Assembly: GCA_016715865.1 (NCBI GenBank)
Contig: JADJXM010000002.1
Span: 186,001 to 250,000, forward strand
Source: Acidobacteriota bacterium
Lineage (GTDB): Bacteria; Acidobacteriota; Blastocatellia; RBC074
DNA: 64,000 nucleotides
Direction of reading: 5' to 3'
Part shown: positions 18,460 through 30,891 of the stretch, in pieces
Numbering within the stretch: the stretch's first letter is position 1
Layout of the letters: the number at the start of each line of letters is the position of its first letter
Notes under the pieces: model-generated
Told to the model about the DNA's origin: nothing
The model's database searches: none
Seen by the model: only the letters and a program-made list of their open reading frames with translations
Translations under genes and position numbers: made by a program

Positions 18460-20166
18460 TCAGCGAATGATCTGACGTAAAAATTCGATTCTTCTTGCGA
18501 TCTCGGAGCTTGTCATGAGGCGAAAGCGTGAAGGGATCATGGCTCGCGTAGTGGCTTCGCGTGCCGCGACCAGTTCCTGGTATTCGACTGCCTGATCGTC
18601 GCGCGCCGGAGTGAACTCGGAGGAGACGAAAGCCAGGTCGTCATCAGTTACCTCATCGTGTCCGGCGAGCCTCGCCACGCGCCGGGACCTGATGAGGATT
18701 GATTCGATATCGGCTCCGGAAAGATGGAGCGGGCTGTTTATGATCGGGCCCCAGTCTGTGATCTGTTGCCCGATCCTGTTCTTCTTGACCATGACCTCTG
18801 CTATCTCGCGACGTTCATCCGCCGTTTCAGGGTAAAAGAGAGCGATATGCTCTTCGCAGCGGCCCTGGCGTTTGAGGTCAATCGGCAGCCGGTCGGGACG
18901 TGAAGTCATGAGTATCCAGAGAATGCGGCCGCGGTTCTCGGTATTACTCATGGCCGATGCGATCTTTGAGAAGACACGCTGATTGACGCCTGAATCGCCT
19001 TCGGTTTCACGCGTGCCGAGAGCAGCGTCAGCCTCATCAACCAGGACCACGATGGGCGCCAGGGATTCGAGCAGAAACAGTATCTTCTCGAGATTGGCTT
19101 CGGTCGAACCGACCCATTTGTCGCGAAAGTTCTTGAACTCGACCGCATTGAGTCCGCAATCCCTGGCAAAGCATTCTGACAGGAATGTCTTGCCGGTTCC
19201 GACTGGACCGCAGATCAGAATGCCCATGGGAGCCTCTTCACGGTTGCCGTTTCTGATGATCTCCGAGATGTCGCGCAGGTATTCCTTGGCTTCCCGCATG
19301 CCACCGACGCTGTCGAGACCATATCTTGGTGTGACGAATTCAATCAGTCCAGCACATTCGGCCTCAATGATCTCTTTCTTCTTGATTCGCACGTCCTCGA
19401 ACGTCAATCCCTCGTCTGGTTCGCGCGCAGCGCAGAGCAGAGAACGCAGGTGAACCAGGTTCAGACCGGAGGTCATGGCAGCCAGCTGGTCGAGCGTCAT
19501 CTCCTTTTTCTCGATCGGATATGCCTGCAGGAATTCCCTGGCGTACTCGAGGCGACGGGGCTCATCGGGATACGGGATTTCGATCGTCGCAAGCCGCGAG
19601 TTTTCGCGGATTTTGGGATGGATGTCGGATAATGATTCGGCCACCATGATGACGATATTGTCCATCTCCATAAAACGCGAGCTGGTCAGCCAGCGCTGCA
19701 GCGAGACCAGAGCATTCCGGTCTTCGCTTGAAAGGTGGCTTATCTCCCCGGCCGGAAATATCGTTTCCGGGAAGTTGATGATGACGGCGACCTTGTCCGA
19801 GTAATATAGAAACCGTTCGATCATCGGCAGGGCACGGGCCGGGTCTCGCGGCAACTGAGCCGCGGTTTTGAAATTGAGCAACGGATCAGCGACGCGTTGC
19901 AGCGAAATGAAGGCACGCAACGTTTCATCCGAATCGAATGTGATTCCTTCGCTCCGGTTGTAGAGAATGATCTGTTTATTACCCAGCAGTTCGCGTTGCA
20001 GGAAAGCGATGACCGAGACGTAACCGTTGCGCGATCTGATCAGATCATGAATGTTGTGATGTAACAGGAAGTGACTGGATTCCCCTGCCCGGTATTTGCG
20101 TGTCAGTTCCTCCGCCCATTCGGGCAGACTTTCGGCAGCGGAGAGTGAATGCGCAGAAAGTGCCAT
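18460..20166 (-). CDS. AAA+ ATPase, Ycf46-like, with degenerate N-terminal ATPase-like region
   Basis: 568 residues from ATG 20166, chosen for GGAGG nine bases upstream; the longer frame to 20499 runs through an unlikely N-terminus. Residues about 20-260 look like an AAA fold without a Walker A motif (segments V-A-V-I-I-N-F and R-R-L-E-Y-A-R-E-F). Residues about 290-530 form an active AAA+ module: GPVGTGKT (about 320), VVLVDEADA (about 370), R-Q-G-R in the second region of homology (about 437) and a helical lid. This layout matches Ycf46/classical AAA proteins. Downstream of pspA, it could remodel PspA assemblies as Vps4 does ESCRT-III (inference). It lies 187 bp after the TonB-domain gene. 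Confidence 0.85.
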   Translation of the reverse strand: MALSAHSLSAAESLPEWAEELTRKYRAGESSHFLLHHNIHDLIRSRNGYVSVIAFLQRELLGNKQIILYNRSEGITFDSDETLRAFISLQRVADPLLNFKTAAQLPRDPARALPMIERFLYYSDKVAVIINFPETIFPAGEISHLSSEDRNALVSLQRWLTSSRFMEMDNIVIMVAESLSDIHPKIRENSRLATIEIPYPDEPRRLEYAREFLQAYPIEKKEMTLDQLAAMTSGLNLVHLRSLLCAAREPDEGLTFEDVRIKKKEIIEAECAGLIEFVTPRYGLDSVGGMREAKEYLRDISEIIRNGNREEAPMGILICGPVGTGKTFLSECFARDCGLNAVEFKNFRDKWVGSTEANLEKILFLLESLAPIVVLVDEADAALGTRETEGDSGVNQRVFSKIASAMSNTENRGRILWILMTSRPDRLPIDLKRQGRCEEHIALFYPETADERREIAEVMVKKNRIGQQITDWGPIINSPLHLSGADIESILIRSRRVARLAGHDEVTDDDLAFVSSEFTPARDDQAVEYQELVAAREATTRAMIPSRFRLMTSSEIARRIEFLRQIIR

Positions 20167-20353
20167 GTTACTCATCCTCCGCCACAGCGGGGCCATGTCT
20201 GTGTTCGGATTTTGTTGCGTAAAGATCCAAGACCGGGGCCGCCTGTGGCTTGGTAGATCACAATGGCGGCTTGTGGCCGCCCATTGACTACGGGGCTGTT
20301 TTCCGGAGGATCGGGCAAATCCGATCCTCGACAGGTGACTAGCGCTCTGAAAA

Positions 20354-21385
20354 TTACTTTGGAGTGCTCGACGACGCTTTTTGAAGATTACTGTCGGGTC
20401 GGACAGGCCGAGCCTGGATGCTGAAGGTGATAAAACCGGTGACCGGTTTTTTATCTTCAGCAAAGAGGGTACCGGGGAACTCCCATTGTCTGGCCGCACT
20501 CAACGCCTGCTGGTTGACCTCAGGAAAAGATGATGAATGAATGTAGGCTCCGGTGACCTTACCTGTCGATGCGATCTCGACGCGAACGCGGATGAATCCT
20601 CCGAAGCCGGCCGCGATCAACTCCGCCGGAATTTCAGGCTGCACCTGTTTGATAGCAGTCTTCTGCAATTCCAGCGATTGGCGTTCATCGACATACCGTT
20701 CAGGTTCAACAGTTGTGTCCATATCGACGCTGAATGCGACGAGCAGAAAAAACTCGCTTCCATTGAACTGATCAGGCTTGGCTGACGGGCGTATGAATTT
20801 AACGTAATCCACTTGCGAGAAGCGAAGATTTGAGATCGCAAAGAAATAGGTCATCCCGCTTTCAATATCGAGTGGCTGAATGGAGTAGGAGATCGGCGGT
20901 CGAGCGATATCGTTGCCGAAATGGAGACCGATATCGGGGATCAGGCTGGTCCCTGGAGTGGTCCCATCGCCGGGACTCTGCGCGCCGTAGAGCAGTAACT
21001 CGAGTGATCGTCCATCGGGTTGTTTGGCGAATGAGATTCCAGCCGGCTTCGAGGTTCTGAAAACTTTTCGCTTTTCAGTGCTCAGCAGGGCAACATCGAA
21101 ACCCGGATAGGTTTTTCGAAAGGACTCGATCCATTTTTCATCTTCGATCAGGCTGGTTGTGCGCATCCTGAAGACCTGATCTGTCAGTTCTCTCGAGCTT
21201 CCGGCGGGCGCCTTCAACTGAAAGAATCTGGCTGTCACAAAGATCGGTCGCGAACTCAGATCACGCGGGATGCCGTTGTCCTGTGCCAGGATATCGGTCC
21301 CCATCGTCAAGCTAATCAGGCAGGCGAGGATAAGGGGCTGAATGAGGCGGGATGCGCGGAGCGCACCGAATGAGAAATGGTTCAT
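20354..21385 (-). CDS. Secreted protein with C-terminal TonB domain
   Basis: 343 residues from ATG 21385, seven bases after GAGAGGA. The N-terminal hydrophobic segment (about 12-36, ending TDILAQ) is a signal peptide rather than the permanent TonB anchor, since the Pro-rich spanning region is missing. The middle part (40-240) is unrecognised. Residues about 250-325 form the TonB C-terminal fold, with GGFIRVRVEI, STGKVTG and Q-Q-A-L-S-A-A-R-Q-W-E-F. Probably periplasmic. It sits between the coiled-coil and ATPase genes of the pspA operon. A role in coupling envelope stress to the outer membrane is speculation. Confidence 0.82.
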   Translation of the reverse strand: MNHFSFGALRASRLIQPLILACLISLTMGTDILAQDNGIPRDLSSRPIFVTARFFQLKAPAGSSRELTDQVFRMRTTSLIEDEKWIESFRKTYPGFDVALLSTEKRKVFRTSKPAGISFAKQPDGRSLELLLYGAQSPGDGTTPGTSLIPDIGLHFGNDIARPPISYSIQPLDIESGMTYFFAISNLRFSQVDYVKFIRPSAKPDQFNGSEFFLLVAFSVDMDTTVEPERYVDERQSLELQKTAIKQVQPEIPAELIAAGFGGFIRVRVEIASTGKVTGAYIHSSSFPEVNQQALSAARQWEFPGTLFAEDKKPVTGFITFSIQARPVRPDSNLQKASSSTPK

Positions 21386-21429
21386 CGTCAAATCCTCTCA
21401 AATATAATTTTTCGTAACCGGTCAGGTGG

Positions 21430-22266
<837 letters not shown>

Positions 22267-22269
22267 AAT

Positions 22270-23040
22270 CTATTCGGTCACTTTCCGTTCCTGCGCGGAC
22301 GATTCGCCTGATCCTAGAGTGCGTTCAGAGTTGACTGAAGGCGCCCCTTCGCCAAGGGCTGGTGCGGCGGCTTCGGGCAGCATGCCCATCTGTTTTTTGT
22401 AAGCGAGCAGCATGTCCTGAGCTTCGATGTTGGCGATCTCTTTATCGATGCCCTGCATTCGACTGTCGAGCGTCGACGATGCAAGCTCGGCGCGCGCTTC
22501 CGCAGTGGCAACCCGGTTCGCGATCTTTTCACGCATATCGTCAAAGGTCTGTGAATCGTCGCCGATCTGGAAACTCGACATGGTCTGGGCCAGCCGTTCC
22601 TGCATCTGTGCCTGCTTGCTGGCCGCGATCAATTGCATCGCCTCGCCGGTCTTTCGGCGAACCTGAACCATATAATTGTCAAGGAACTCGCGCGCCTTGA
22701 CCGATGCGACCTTCGCCTGTTCGTAATGCTGTTTGCTCGTGTCGAGTGCCCGTTGAGCTGTCTGCATCTCTCCGATCAGAGCGGTTGCGATGTCATCGTG
22801 ACCGGTTCGAATCGCGGCTTTGATCTTGTTGTCGATGTCCGTCAACTTGACCTGGTTCGACTCGATCTCACGCGCCAGCCGTTTTTCAGTAGCCATGACC
22901 TGAGCAACGTTGTCACGCATCTTCGGAACCTGATCGCTCATATCGCGAATCAGTTGCTGCAATATCAATTCAGGATCTTCAGCGCCTTCAATCAATCCAC
23001 CAAAAATGGAGCGAAACAGCCGTTTCAGTCTATTCCACAT
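22270..23040 (-). CDS. pspA: PspA/IM30 (Vipp1) family membrane-remodelling protein
   Basis: 256 residues, typical length. The N-terminal MWNRLKRLFRSIFGG is the amphipathic membrane-binding helix, and E-D-P-E-L-I-L-Q-Q follows as in PspA/Vipp1. The rest is the continuous alpha-helical hairpin shared with ESCRT-III proteins; a low-complexity Ala/Glu/Ser tail extends from about 225. PspA oligomers stabilise the inner membrane during proton-leak stress. First gene of a four-gene minus-strand operon. AGGAG lies about 12 nt before the start. No sigma-54 -24/-12 element was recognised upstream, so regulation differs from the enterobacterial psp operon. Confidence 0.93.
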   Translation of the reverse strand: MWNRLKRLFRSIFGGLIEGAEDPELILQQLIRDMSDQVPKMRDNVAQVMATEKRLAREIESNQVKLTDIDNKIKAAIRTGHDDIATALIGEMQTAQRALDTSKQHYEQAKVASVKAREFLDNYMVQVRRKTGEAMQLIAASKQAQMQERLAQTMSSFQIGDDSQTFDDMREKIANRVATAEARAELASSTLDSRMQGIDKEIANIEAQDMLLAYKKQMGMLPEAAAPALGEGAPSVNSERTLGSGESSAQERKVTE

Positions 23041-23527
23041 TTTCTATTGTTCTCCTCAGGAGCCAGCGATTTAATCTATTTACGATTGGCACAACCGTCA
23101 ATCTGATCCCGGATACCAGTATCGGGTCTCGGGCGTTATTACCTTCTCGATCCGATTGCATCGAAAAGTGATACGTCGGCAGAGGGGTGGCGGTTCACAG
23201 ACACGAAGAACTTTTTCAAATCTTTTGAATCTTCGTGAACACCCCATCGCAAAACAAGATTGAAGTATATCAGCAGCGCTTCACGTTGTCACATAATCAG
23301 TTGACAAGAGACGGTTTATCCTTGTCCGGCCCGGTGGCGAAAGAGAGGACCATTTCAGAAGAATTTCTGTCCACCGACACATGAACATGGTAGACTCTGA
23401 TCGTTGCACCAATAAAATCCAAACCCAGGTCAAATCTTCTCACTTCGATATTTTATATTCAGGGATTTGTCGGTTGAAACGCCGGTATAATCTATGATCT
23501 GCCGCGACCGATCTGAAACAAGGGGGA
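23041..23527. other. Divergent intergenic region, 487 bp
   Basis: Lies between pspA (minus) and the secreted protein gene (plus). Contains an imperfect inverted repeat with CACGAAGA and TCTTCGTG arms (about 23200-23240) and a consensus TATAAT at 23486-23491. No ORF with coding character, tRNA or known riboswitch was seen. Promoters for both flanking genes must be here; only the plus-strand -10 is recognisable. Confidence 0.5.
23486..23491 (+). promoter_or_regulatory. Candidate -10 element
   Basis: TATAAT, 37 bp before the first ATG of the downstream secreted protein gene. No good -35 hexamer lies 16-18 bp upstream, so it may be an extended or activator-dependent promoter. It rests on the hexamer alone. 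Confidence 0.4.
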
Positions 23528-23530
23528 ATG

Positions 23531-24949
23531 ATGTTCTTCGAACGCTTCCGGGTGAAGTCATATAAGCTGTTGATGATAAATGTTTTGCTGGTTATGGCGG
23601 CGTTCTCCGGAGAGGCGTCGGGAATGTCGGATAGCGTGGCGCTCTATTTTTCATTCAATCAGGGATCGACCTGGCCGACAGTCCCATCAAGTCTGCTCAT
23701 TCAATCCCCGAGTTATATCAAGGTTCCCGCAGGTGCGGAATTGAAGGTGCATCTCATGCGTGATGGAGTATTGGTTGCGACCAGCAGGCTCACATTTCAG
23801 CAGCCGTTTCAGAGCGATGCGCTGATTCCGCCGGTGCCGGTCGCTTCGTTCATTCCGGAGGGCGGGCAGCAGAGCGCCGGCCAACCGCTTCCGGGAGCAT
23901 CGCTCGTCCCGGGGTCGACCGATCTCACGAAAATTGCTCAGGATCCTTCAAAATACCGCCTTATGTGGGTTCTCTCGACCGGAGTCATGGGGACTCCGGG
24001 ACGGGCGATCGCAACCGGGTCGATCCTGAGTTTGATCGATTTGAACTATGCAGCTGTCTCTTCGGCATCGATTATGGGCGATCAGAAACCTGGATCGATC
24101 CTCTTTTTCAATCGATATTCATCGAGCGCAAGTAATCCGCTGGTCGAGGATACCAGGCTGAGCATCGCCAATACGAATCCGATCGAAAGCGTCAATATCA
24201 GGATGTTTCTGGTCGATTCAGCCACCTGTCAGGTGACAAATATGAGTTTCTGCCTGGCGTCACAGCAATCATTATCTATCCAGATGAGCGATCTGGATCC
24301 CGGCGTCAAGGGTTATGTCATGGCGGTCGCGGTCAATGCGAATGGTGAACCGGCACAGTTCAACTGGCTGGTCGGGAATGCGATCGTCAAACAGCCGGCA
24401 TCCAACATCGGGCGTCCTTATGCGTCGGTTCTCAGCGCTTATGCGGTCGCCCGCCGAAAAAACGACGTGATAATCAATAACAACGGACTGGCCGAAATGA
24501 TCTTTAATGATGACCAGTATGATCGGCTTCCGGGAGAGATCGCATTCGATTCAGTTCCGAGCCAGGCGAATACCGTGAATTCGACTACTCTGTCGTTATA
24601 CCGTCCGCTGACGGATATGACCGGTGGCGTATCGAGCATCGGTGTGCAACTGACCGGTTGGGGGATGGACAGCCAGAATCAGGTCGTCTCGTCAACTGGC
24701 AACCTTTCGTTGACCTGTTATCGCGACTTTTCATTGGCGTCTCTGCGTCTGACCCCGATTCCGATTGCTCAGTTTCTGCCATCAGGAACGACAGCCTGGT
24801 TCATTGCCACTTCAAACGACCTGTTGCCGTTGATGGGGGTGCAGCTCAATTCCGGAGATTACAACAGCGGCAGCAACGCCAGATCCCTGAACTTTTCGGC
24901 TGAATACCGGATAAAGATCCCCGTTCTGCCGGTGTCATGCGGGCAGTAG
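23531..24949 (+). CDS. Secreted protein of unknown function
   Basis: About 472 residues. ATG 23531 (or 23528) follows AGGGGG. A signal peptide spans about residues 10-33 (hydrophobic core LLMINVLLVMAAF, then GEASG). The mature part is Ser/Thr-, Asn- and Val-rich beta protein with few Cys (C-x-V-T-N-M-S-F-C in the middle; two near the C-terminus), suggesting disulfides and an extracellular location. Segments G-S-I-L-F-F-N-R-Y-S-S and W-L-V-G-N-A recall uncharacterised acidobacterial secreted proteins, but no domain is recognised. It has its own putative promoter and stands alone. Confidence 0.75.
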   Translation: MFFERFRVKSYKLLMINVLLVMAAFSGEASGMSDSVALYFSFNQGSTWPTVPSSLLIQSPSYIKVPAGAELKVHLMRDGVLVATSRLTFQQPFQSDALIPPVPVASFIPEGGQQSAGQPLPGASLVPGSTDLTKIAQDPSKYRLMWVLSTGVMGTPGRAIATGSILSLIDLNYAAVSSASIMGDQKPGSILFFNRYSSSASNPLVEDTRLSIANTNPIESVNIRMFLVDSATCQVTNMSFCLASQQSLSIQMSDLDPGVKGYVMAVAVNANGEPAQFNWLVGNAIVKQPASNIGRPYASVLSAYAVARRKNDVIINNNGLAEMIFNDDQYDRLPGEIAFDSVPSQANTVNSTTLSLYRPLTDMTGGVSSIGVQLTGWGMDSQNQVVSSTGNLSLTCYRDFSLASLRLTPIPIAQFLPSGTTAWFIATSNDLLPLMGVQLNSGDYNSGSNARSLNFSAEYRIKIPVLPVSCGQ

Positions 24950-24956
24950 CAGAGTA

Positions 24957-25110
24957 GTTTCCAGTGAAAGAAGTTTCCAGTTTCCAGTCGCTTCTTCACG
25001 GCTTGCTTTGAGTCACAATCGCGACCTCTCACACCGGAATAATCCTTCACTCTCCAGAATACTGGAAACTGGAAACTTCTCCTTCTGGAAACCATTCACA
25101 CTGGAAACCA
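24957..25110. repeat. Inverted heptamer repeat, GGAAACT family
   Basis: The arm with TTTCCAG heptamers (24957-24989) is complemented by CTGGAAACTGGAAACTTC and GGAAACC copies (about 25063-25110). It fills the convergent gap between the secreted protein and hemA and could act as a bidirectional terminator hairpin. A close relative is at 62431-62567 and a fragment at about 59723-59757. Confidence 0.75.
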
Positions 25111-25112
25111 GC

Positions 25113-26393
25113 TCACTCCTTTTTACGGATCACCCGGTGATAGACATCTCTCCAGGCTTCAAGATAAGGGGAATGACCGTCGTCTGATTCCCTCAATTGT
25201 TTGATGACAGGCTGTGTGAATTTATTGACGATGGCGTTGATCATCGTTTGCAGAGCTTCTTCCTGTTCGCTGTTGAGCGGGCCAAGCTTTTTACGGCTCC
25301 TTTCGAGTTCGGCCAGTGCGAGTTCAGCGGCTTGCTGGCGGAAGGCCCCGATGACTGAATGGATGTCACCCTCAGCGTGTGAAAGCAGAAACCGCTCTGC
25401 CTCGAGTTGGATGATCGATTCGGCCCGATGAGCTTCGCGTTCGCGTTCCGAGCGATTCGCTTCGGCAATCGATTGCAGATCGTCGATGTCGAAGACGAAA
25501 GCGTTGTCGATATCAGCGATTGCCGGATCGATATTTCGTGGTACGGAAATGTCGATCAGCAGCATCGGGCGATTGCGACGTGAGCTGAGGGCGCGCCGTA
25601 TCTGGTCCTGCAGGATGAGGTAGCTTGTGGCGCCGGTCGAACAGATCAGGATGTCGGCTTCGGGCAGCCGTTTTTCGAAATCATCGAATGCGACCGGTTC
25701 GCCGCCGAGTTCACCCGCCAGACTCTGTGCGTTCTCGAATGTCCGGTTGGCGATCAGCAGCCGGCTCGCGCCGTAATTGAGCAAGTGCTTTGCGGCGAGC
25801 TCGGCCATTTCCCCGGCTCCGACAAGCATGACCGTCGATCCCTGCAGCGATTCGAATACTTTTCTGGCCAGTTCGACGGCAACAAAGCTGATCGAAACCG
25901 CGCTCGAACCTATCCCGGTCTCATTTCTGACCCGTTTGGCCACTGCGAAAGCACGATTCATGAGACGTGTCAGATGATGTCCCACGCTGCGCGCTTCCTG
26001 CGCAAGTTGAAACGCCTCCTTGACCTGACCTGTGATCTGCGGTTCTCCGATGACCATTGAATCGAGAGATGAAGTGACGCGAAATATGTGTTTCACCGCT
26101 GCCAGATCCGAATAGTCGTAACAATGCTGCCTGATCAGATGGTGATCGGTTTTGTGAAATTCCTGCAGAAATTGATAAAGATAGGAGACGGCGGCGATGG
26201 CCTCCTTTTCGCGCGGCGTGACAGCAATGATCTCGACGCGATTGCAAGTCGAAACTACAACCGATTCGTTGATGGTCTGCCGGTCGACGATCAACTCCAG
26301 CGCGGTGTTTATCGCCGAACCGGAAAAGGCCAGCTGTTCGCGTATTTCAACCGGCGCTGTTTTATGACTCAATCCAACCAGAACGATAGGCAT
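25113..26393 (-). CDS. hemA: Glutamyl-tRNA reductase
   Basis: 426 residues, full length. It reduces glutamyl-tRNA to glutamate-1-semialdehyde, the first committed step of C5 tetrapyrrole synthesis. The catalytic nucleophile C50 lies in STCNRVE, the N-terminal GLSHKTAPVEIRE is intact, and the NADPH domain has VGAGEMAELAAKHL (about 187-200). The C-terminal helical dimerisation domain is present. It lies 38 bp downstream of the CcsA/HemX-type gene, the usual hemX-hemA arrangement. Confidence 0.97.
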   Translation of the reverse strand: MPIVLVGLSHKTAPVEIREQLAFSGSAINTALELIVDRQTINESVVVSTCNRVEIIAVTPREKEAIAAVSYLYQFLQEFHKTDHHLIRQHCYDYSDLAAVKHIFRVTSSLDSMVIGEPQITGQVKEAFQLAQEARSVGHHLTRLMNRAFAVAKRVRNETGIGSSAVSISFVAVELARKVFESLQGSTVMLVGAGEMAELAAKHLLNYGASRLLIANRTFENAQSLAGELGGEPVAFDDFEKRLPEADILICSTGATSYLILQDQIRRALSSRRNRPMLLIDISVPRNIDPAIADIDNAFVFDIDDLQSIAEANRSEREREAHRAESIIQLEAERFLLSHAEGDIHSVIGAFRQQAAELALAELERSRKKLGPLNSEQEEALQTMINAIVNKFTQPVIKQLRESDDGHSPYLEAWRDVYHRVIRKKE

Positions 26394-26431
26394 CTTTCTT
26401 ACTCTACCGGCAAATAGAAAATCCTGCTCGA

Positions 26432-27268
26432 TTATCCGAACACATGATAGCCTCCGAGCGTACGTGCTCCCAGCCAGGTCAGCAACACGACGACGAACCC
26501 GACGATCGAGAGCAGCGCCACCCGCCGGCCACGCCAGCCCGCAGTCAGCCTGTAGTGAATTATGAACAGGTAGACCAGCCAGGTCACCAGCGCCATGACC
26601 TCTTTCGGATCGTTGTGCCAGTAACGGCCGTCGCGCTGATTGTTCCAGACGATTCCGGTCGCCACACCGAGCGTGAGCAGAACGAACCCGATCGTCAATG
26701 ATCTGTATCCGATCTCGTCGCAGGTGTTCAGCGCAGGTAAACGCTGAAATACTCCGCCGAAATTCTTGGCTTTCAGATCGCGTTCCTGAATCAGATACAT
26801 GACGCCGCTGACGAACGTCAGAATGAAAGCAGCGTATGAAAGGATGACCAGAGTGACGTGCGCCGGAAAGATGATCTGAGTGACTGTATTGGCAGTGATC
26901 GCTCCTTCGAGCAGGTTCGGCCTCTCATTTTCAGGCGCAGGAATAAGCAGCGAACCGAGAGTGAAAATAAAGACCAGCGGCAACAGAAATGTTGGCAGCG
27001 CGCGTGCCTGATACCGGAAGCTGATGCCGAGGTAGTAGGCCATGATCGCCCAGGCGATGAAAGAGCTGACCTCTTTTGGATTGACGATCGGAAAATGGCC
27101 CAGCTTCCACCAGTCGATGGCCAGTGCTGCTGTGTGTGTGACGAAACCGACTGTGATCAGAGTCTTCAATCGATTGCTCTGAGAATCGGATTTTGTCGCA
27201 AAGAGGATGATTGCGTAAAATGCGCTCGCCAGATACAGCAGCAGCGCGATCACCAGTAAAAATGTCAT
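26432..27268 (-). CDS. Cytochrome c assembly/HemX family membrane protein (CcsA-like)
   Basis: 278 residues, about eight membrane helices. Signature segments are H-F-P-I-V-N-P-K-E in an early loop and W-N-N-Q-R-D-G-R-Y-W-H-N-D-P-K-E with a following T-W-L-V-Y, matching the CcsA/CcmC heme-handling loop. Either a HemX that controls HemA levels or a CcsA subunit of a system II cytochrome c synthase; adjacency to hemA supports the former. No ResB/Ccs1 partner is present in the window. Confidence 0.88.
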   Translation of the reverse strand: MTFLLVIALLLYLASAFYAIILFATKSDSQSNRLKTLITVGFVTHTAALAIDWWKLGHFPIVNPKEVSSFIAWAIMAYYLGISFRYQARALPTFLLPLVFIFTLGSLLIPAPENERPNLLEGAITANTVTQIIFPAHVTLVILSYAAFILTFVSGVMYLIQERDLKAKNFGGVFQRLPALNTCDEIGYRSLTIGFVLLTLGVATGIVWNNQRDGRYWHNDPKEVMALVTWLVYLFIIHYRLTAGWRGRRVALLSIVGFVVVLLTWLGARTLGGYHVFG

Positions 27269-27428
27269 ATCGTATACCAGGTAAAAAGGATGAAACTGAT
27301 GATATCACCCGGACGGGAGCTTTGTCAGTCGTCCCGCGGCTTTTGAGCCCCCGCCCGGGGATATGGTAAAGTGCATTCTTAATATCGGCATCATCTCATC
27401 CTCTTCATATTCAGGCGGCCTGATTTTT

Positions 27429-28345
27429 ATGTTGTCAAGAACAGCCCTTCTCTACCTTTCGCGCCAAACCGGCCTGAAAGGATTTTTCGCGAAATTTCCC
27501 GGATTCAGCCATGTCACGCGCCGATTCATCGCCGGAGAGAACATCAATGACGCTATCGAAGCCATTCGGGCGCTCAATAAACTGGGGATTGCTGCTACAT
27601 TCGACCATCTGGGCGAGAGCACGACCTCGGAAGCCGAGGCTGAATCCGATGTCCGTGAGTACCTGCACGTGCTCGATCGAATCAAGGCCACAGGCGTCAA
27701 TTCGAATGTCTCGGTCAAGCTGACGCAGCTCGGACTGGATATCGATCCCGATTTCTGCCTTGGCAATACCGGCCAGATCGTGCAGGCGGCGAAACGACAC
27801 GACAACTTCGTCCGCATCGACATGGAGGACTCACCCAAGACCGATGCTACGCTCGGCATCTTCCGCCGGCTGTACGCTGAGCATGGAAATGTCGGAATAG
27901 TGCTTCAGGCATACCTGTATCGGACTGAAAAGGATATCGAGGATGTCCTTTCACTGGGGGCACGCATCAGGCTCTGCAAAGGCGCTTATCAGGAGCCCGA
28001 ATCGGTCGCATATCAGGACAAGAGCGATGTCGATGCGAATTTCGTCAAACTGATGGGACGGTTGCTTCAAAGCGGCATCTACCATGCCATCGCAACCCAC
28101 GATGAGCAGATGATCTCGGCCACAATCGAATTCGCCCTGCGAAATGATATTCCGAAAGATGCTTTTGAGTTTCAGATGCTCTTCGGCGTGCGTCGCGACC
28201 TGCAGCTGAAACTGGCCGCTGACGGCTATCGTGTTCGGACCTATGTTCCATACGGAGAATACTGGTATCCGTATTTCATGCGTCGACTCGCCGAGCGTCC
28301 GGCCAATGTCTGGTTTGTTCTTAAAAATCTTTTGGGGGAACCTGA
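27429..28345 (+). CDS. Proline dehydrogenase, 3' end frameshifted by a 1-bp indel
   Basis: FAD enzyme oxidising proline to pyrroline-5-carboxylate. MLSRTALLYLS aligns with the family start, hence ATG 27429 rather than 27363. Conserved segments are present: F-D-H-L-G-E, N-V-S-V-K-L-T-Q-L-G, I-D-M-E-D, L-C-K-G-A-Y and the C-terminal R-x-Y-V-P-Y-G-x-x-W-x-P-Y-x-x-R-R. As read, the frame continues to 28568 antisense to the SCO gene. Adding one G to the five-G run at 28334-28338 gives a TGA at 28343-28345 and a 305-residue protein, the normal length. The frame therefore probably carries a sequencing or real single-base deletion. Confidence 0.88.
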
Positions 28346-29225
28346 GTTTATTCAAATCCTGCATGACCTGCTCGGGCGTCCATTCATTACCGCGGTAGAG
28401 TCTGAAGATCTTTCCGTCGGGAGAGATGATCGCGGTGCGCAGACCGTGAATGATCTGGTCCTTTTCCGGCCAGTAACTCAGTCCAAAAAAGCGTGCGATC
28501 GATTTGATCTGTTCGGGCGTGCCTGTAGCGAACTCCCACGTCGAGAAATCATTCTTATTATCGACTGAACTGTAATTCGCCGCATACTTCCGCAGAATCT
28601 CCGGAGTGTCATATGCCGGATCGATGCTCACGCTGATGAGGTGCGCTTTTCGGTTGAGATCAGGTGATTGCCGAACCAGCCGGTCGATTTCGGCGAAGTT
28701 CCTGCTCATGAGCGGGCAGTAATCGGGCAACGGACAGCGGGTGTAAATGAATGTGATGAGCAGTGCGCGTCCCTGATAGTCGCTGATCCTGACAGGTCGC
28801 CCGTTCTGGTTGGTCATTTCGAAATCAGGGAGTGAGGCGCCGACCGAGGGTTCGGCGCCTGTCTCCTCCTTGTTGATCAGATTCGGATCGGCCACAGTCG
28901 TGACGATCGGATTTTCGAGCCAGGTTCGATCGCCATCGACCACCAGCGTAGCCTGAATCTGGGCCCCGTTTTTCAGCTCGCCATAGACCCATTCATCATG
29001 CAGCTTGAACGGCATGGTCATGGCTTCCATGTATCCGGGGATCTCGTCGTGAGCGATTGTCACTTCGAGTTTCGATTGATCGGATGAGATGACTTTTCCG
29101 CGAATCTCGTATCGCTTAGCGCTTTCCGAAGCTTTCGGCGGCCCCGATTTGCATCCTCCGGAAATGACCAGCAGAAACGAGCTGAGCAAAATGACGATCA
29201 GCCTGATTGACAATTTGAATTTCAT
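28321..29225 (-). CDS. CusF-like/SCO1-SenC copper lipoprotein, 3' end frameshifted by the same indel
   Basis: ATG 29225 is fixed by AAGGAGGTG (29235-29243). Lipobox VISGGC with Cys25. Residues about 38-100 resemble a CusF/copper-binding domain (H-D-E-I-P-G-Y-M-E-A-M-T-M). Residues about 125-295 form a SCO thioredoxin fold with TRCPLPDYCPLM (two Cu-binding Cys about 162 and 168) and a conserved His in Q-I-I-H-G-L. Expected to deliver copper to cytochrome oxidase. The frame as read runs on to 27951 without a stop. One added base at 28334-28338 gives TAA at 28321-28323 and a 301-residue protein, overlapping proline dehydrogenase tail to tail by 25 bp. Confidence 0.88.
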
Positions 29226-29262
29226 ACTAACCAACACCTCCTTACAAGGAAATAACACGGGT

Positions 29263-30887
<1,625 letters not shown>

Positions 30888-30891
<4 letters not shown>

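Noticed and set aside
27951..28568. Genuine 618-bp antisense overlap between two genes
   Set aside because: Better explained by one missing base at 28334-28338 that removes both stops; the extension peptides have no family similarity.
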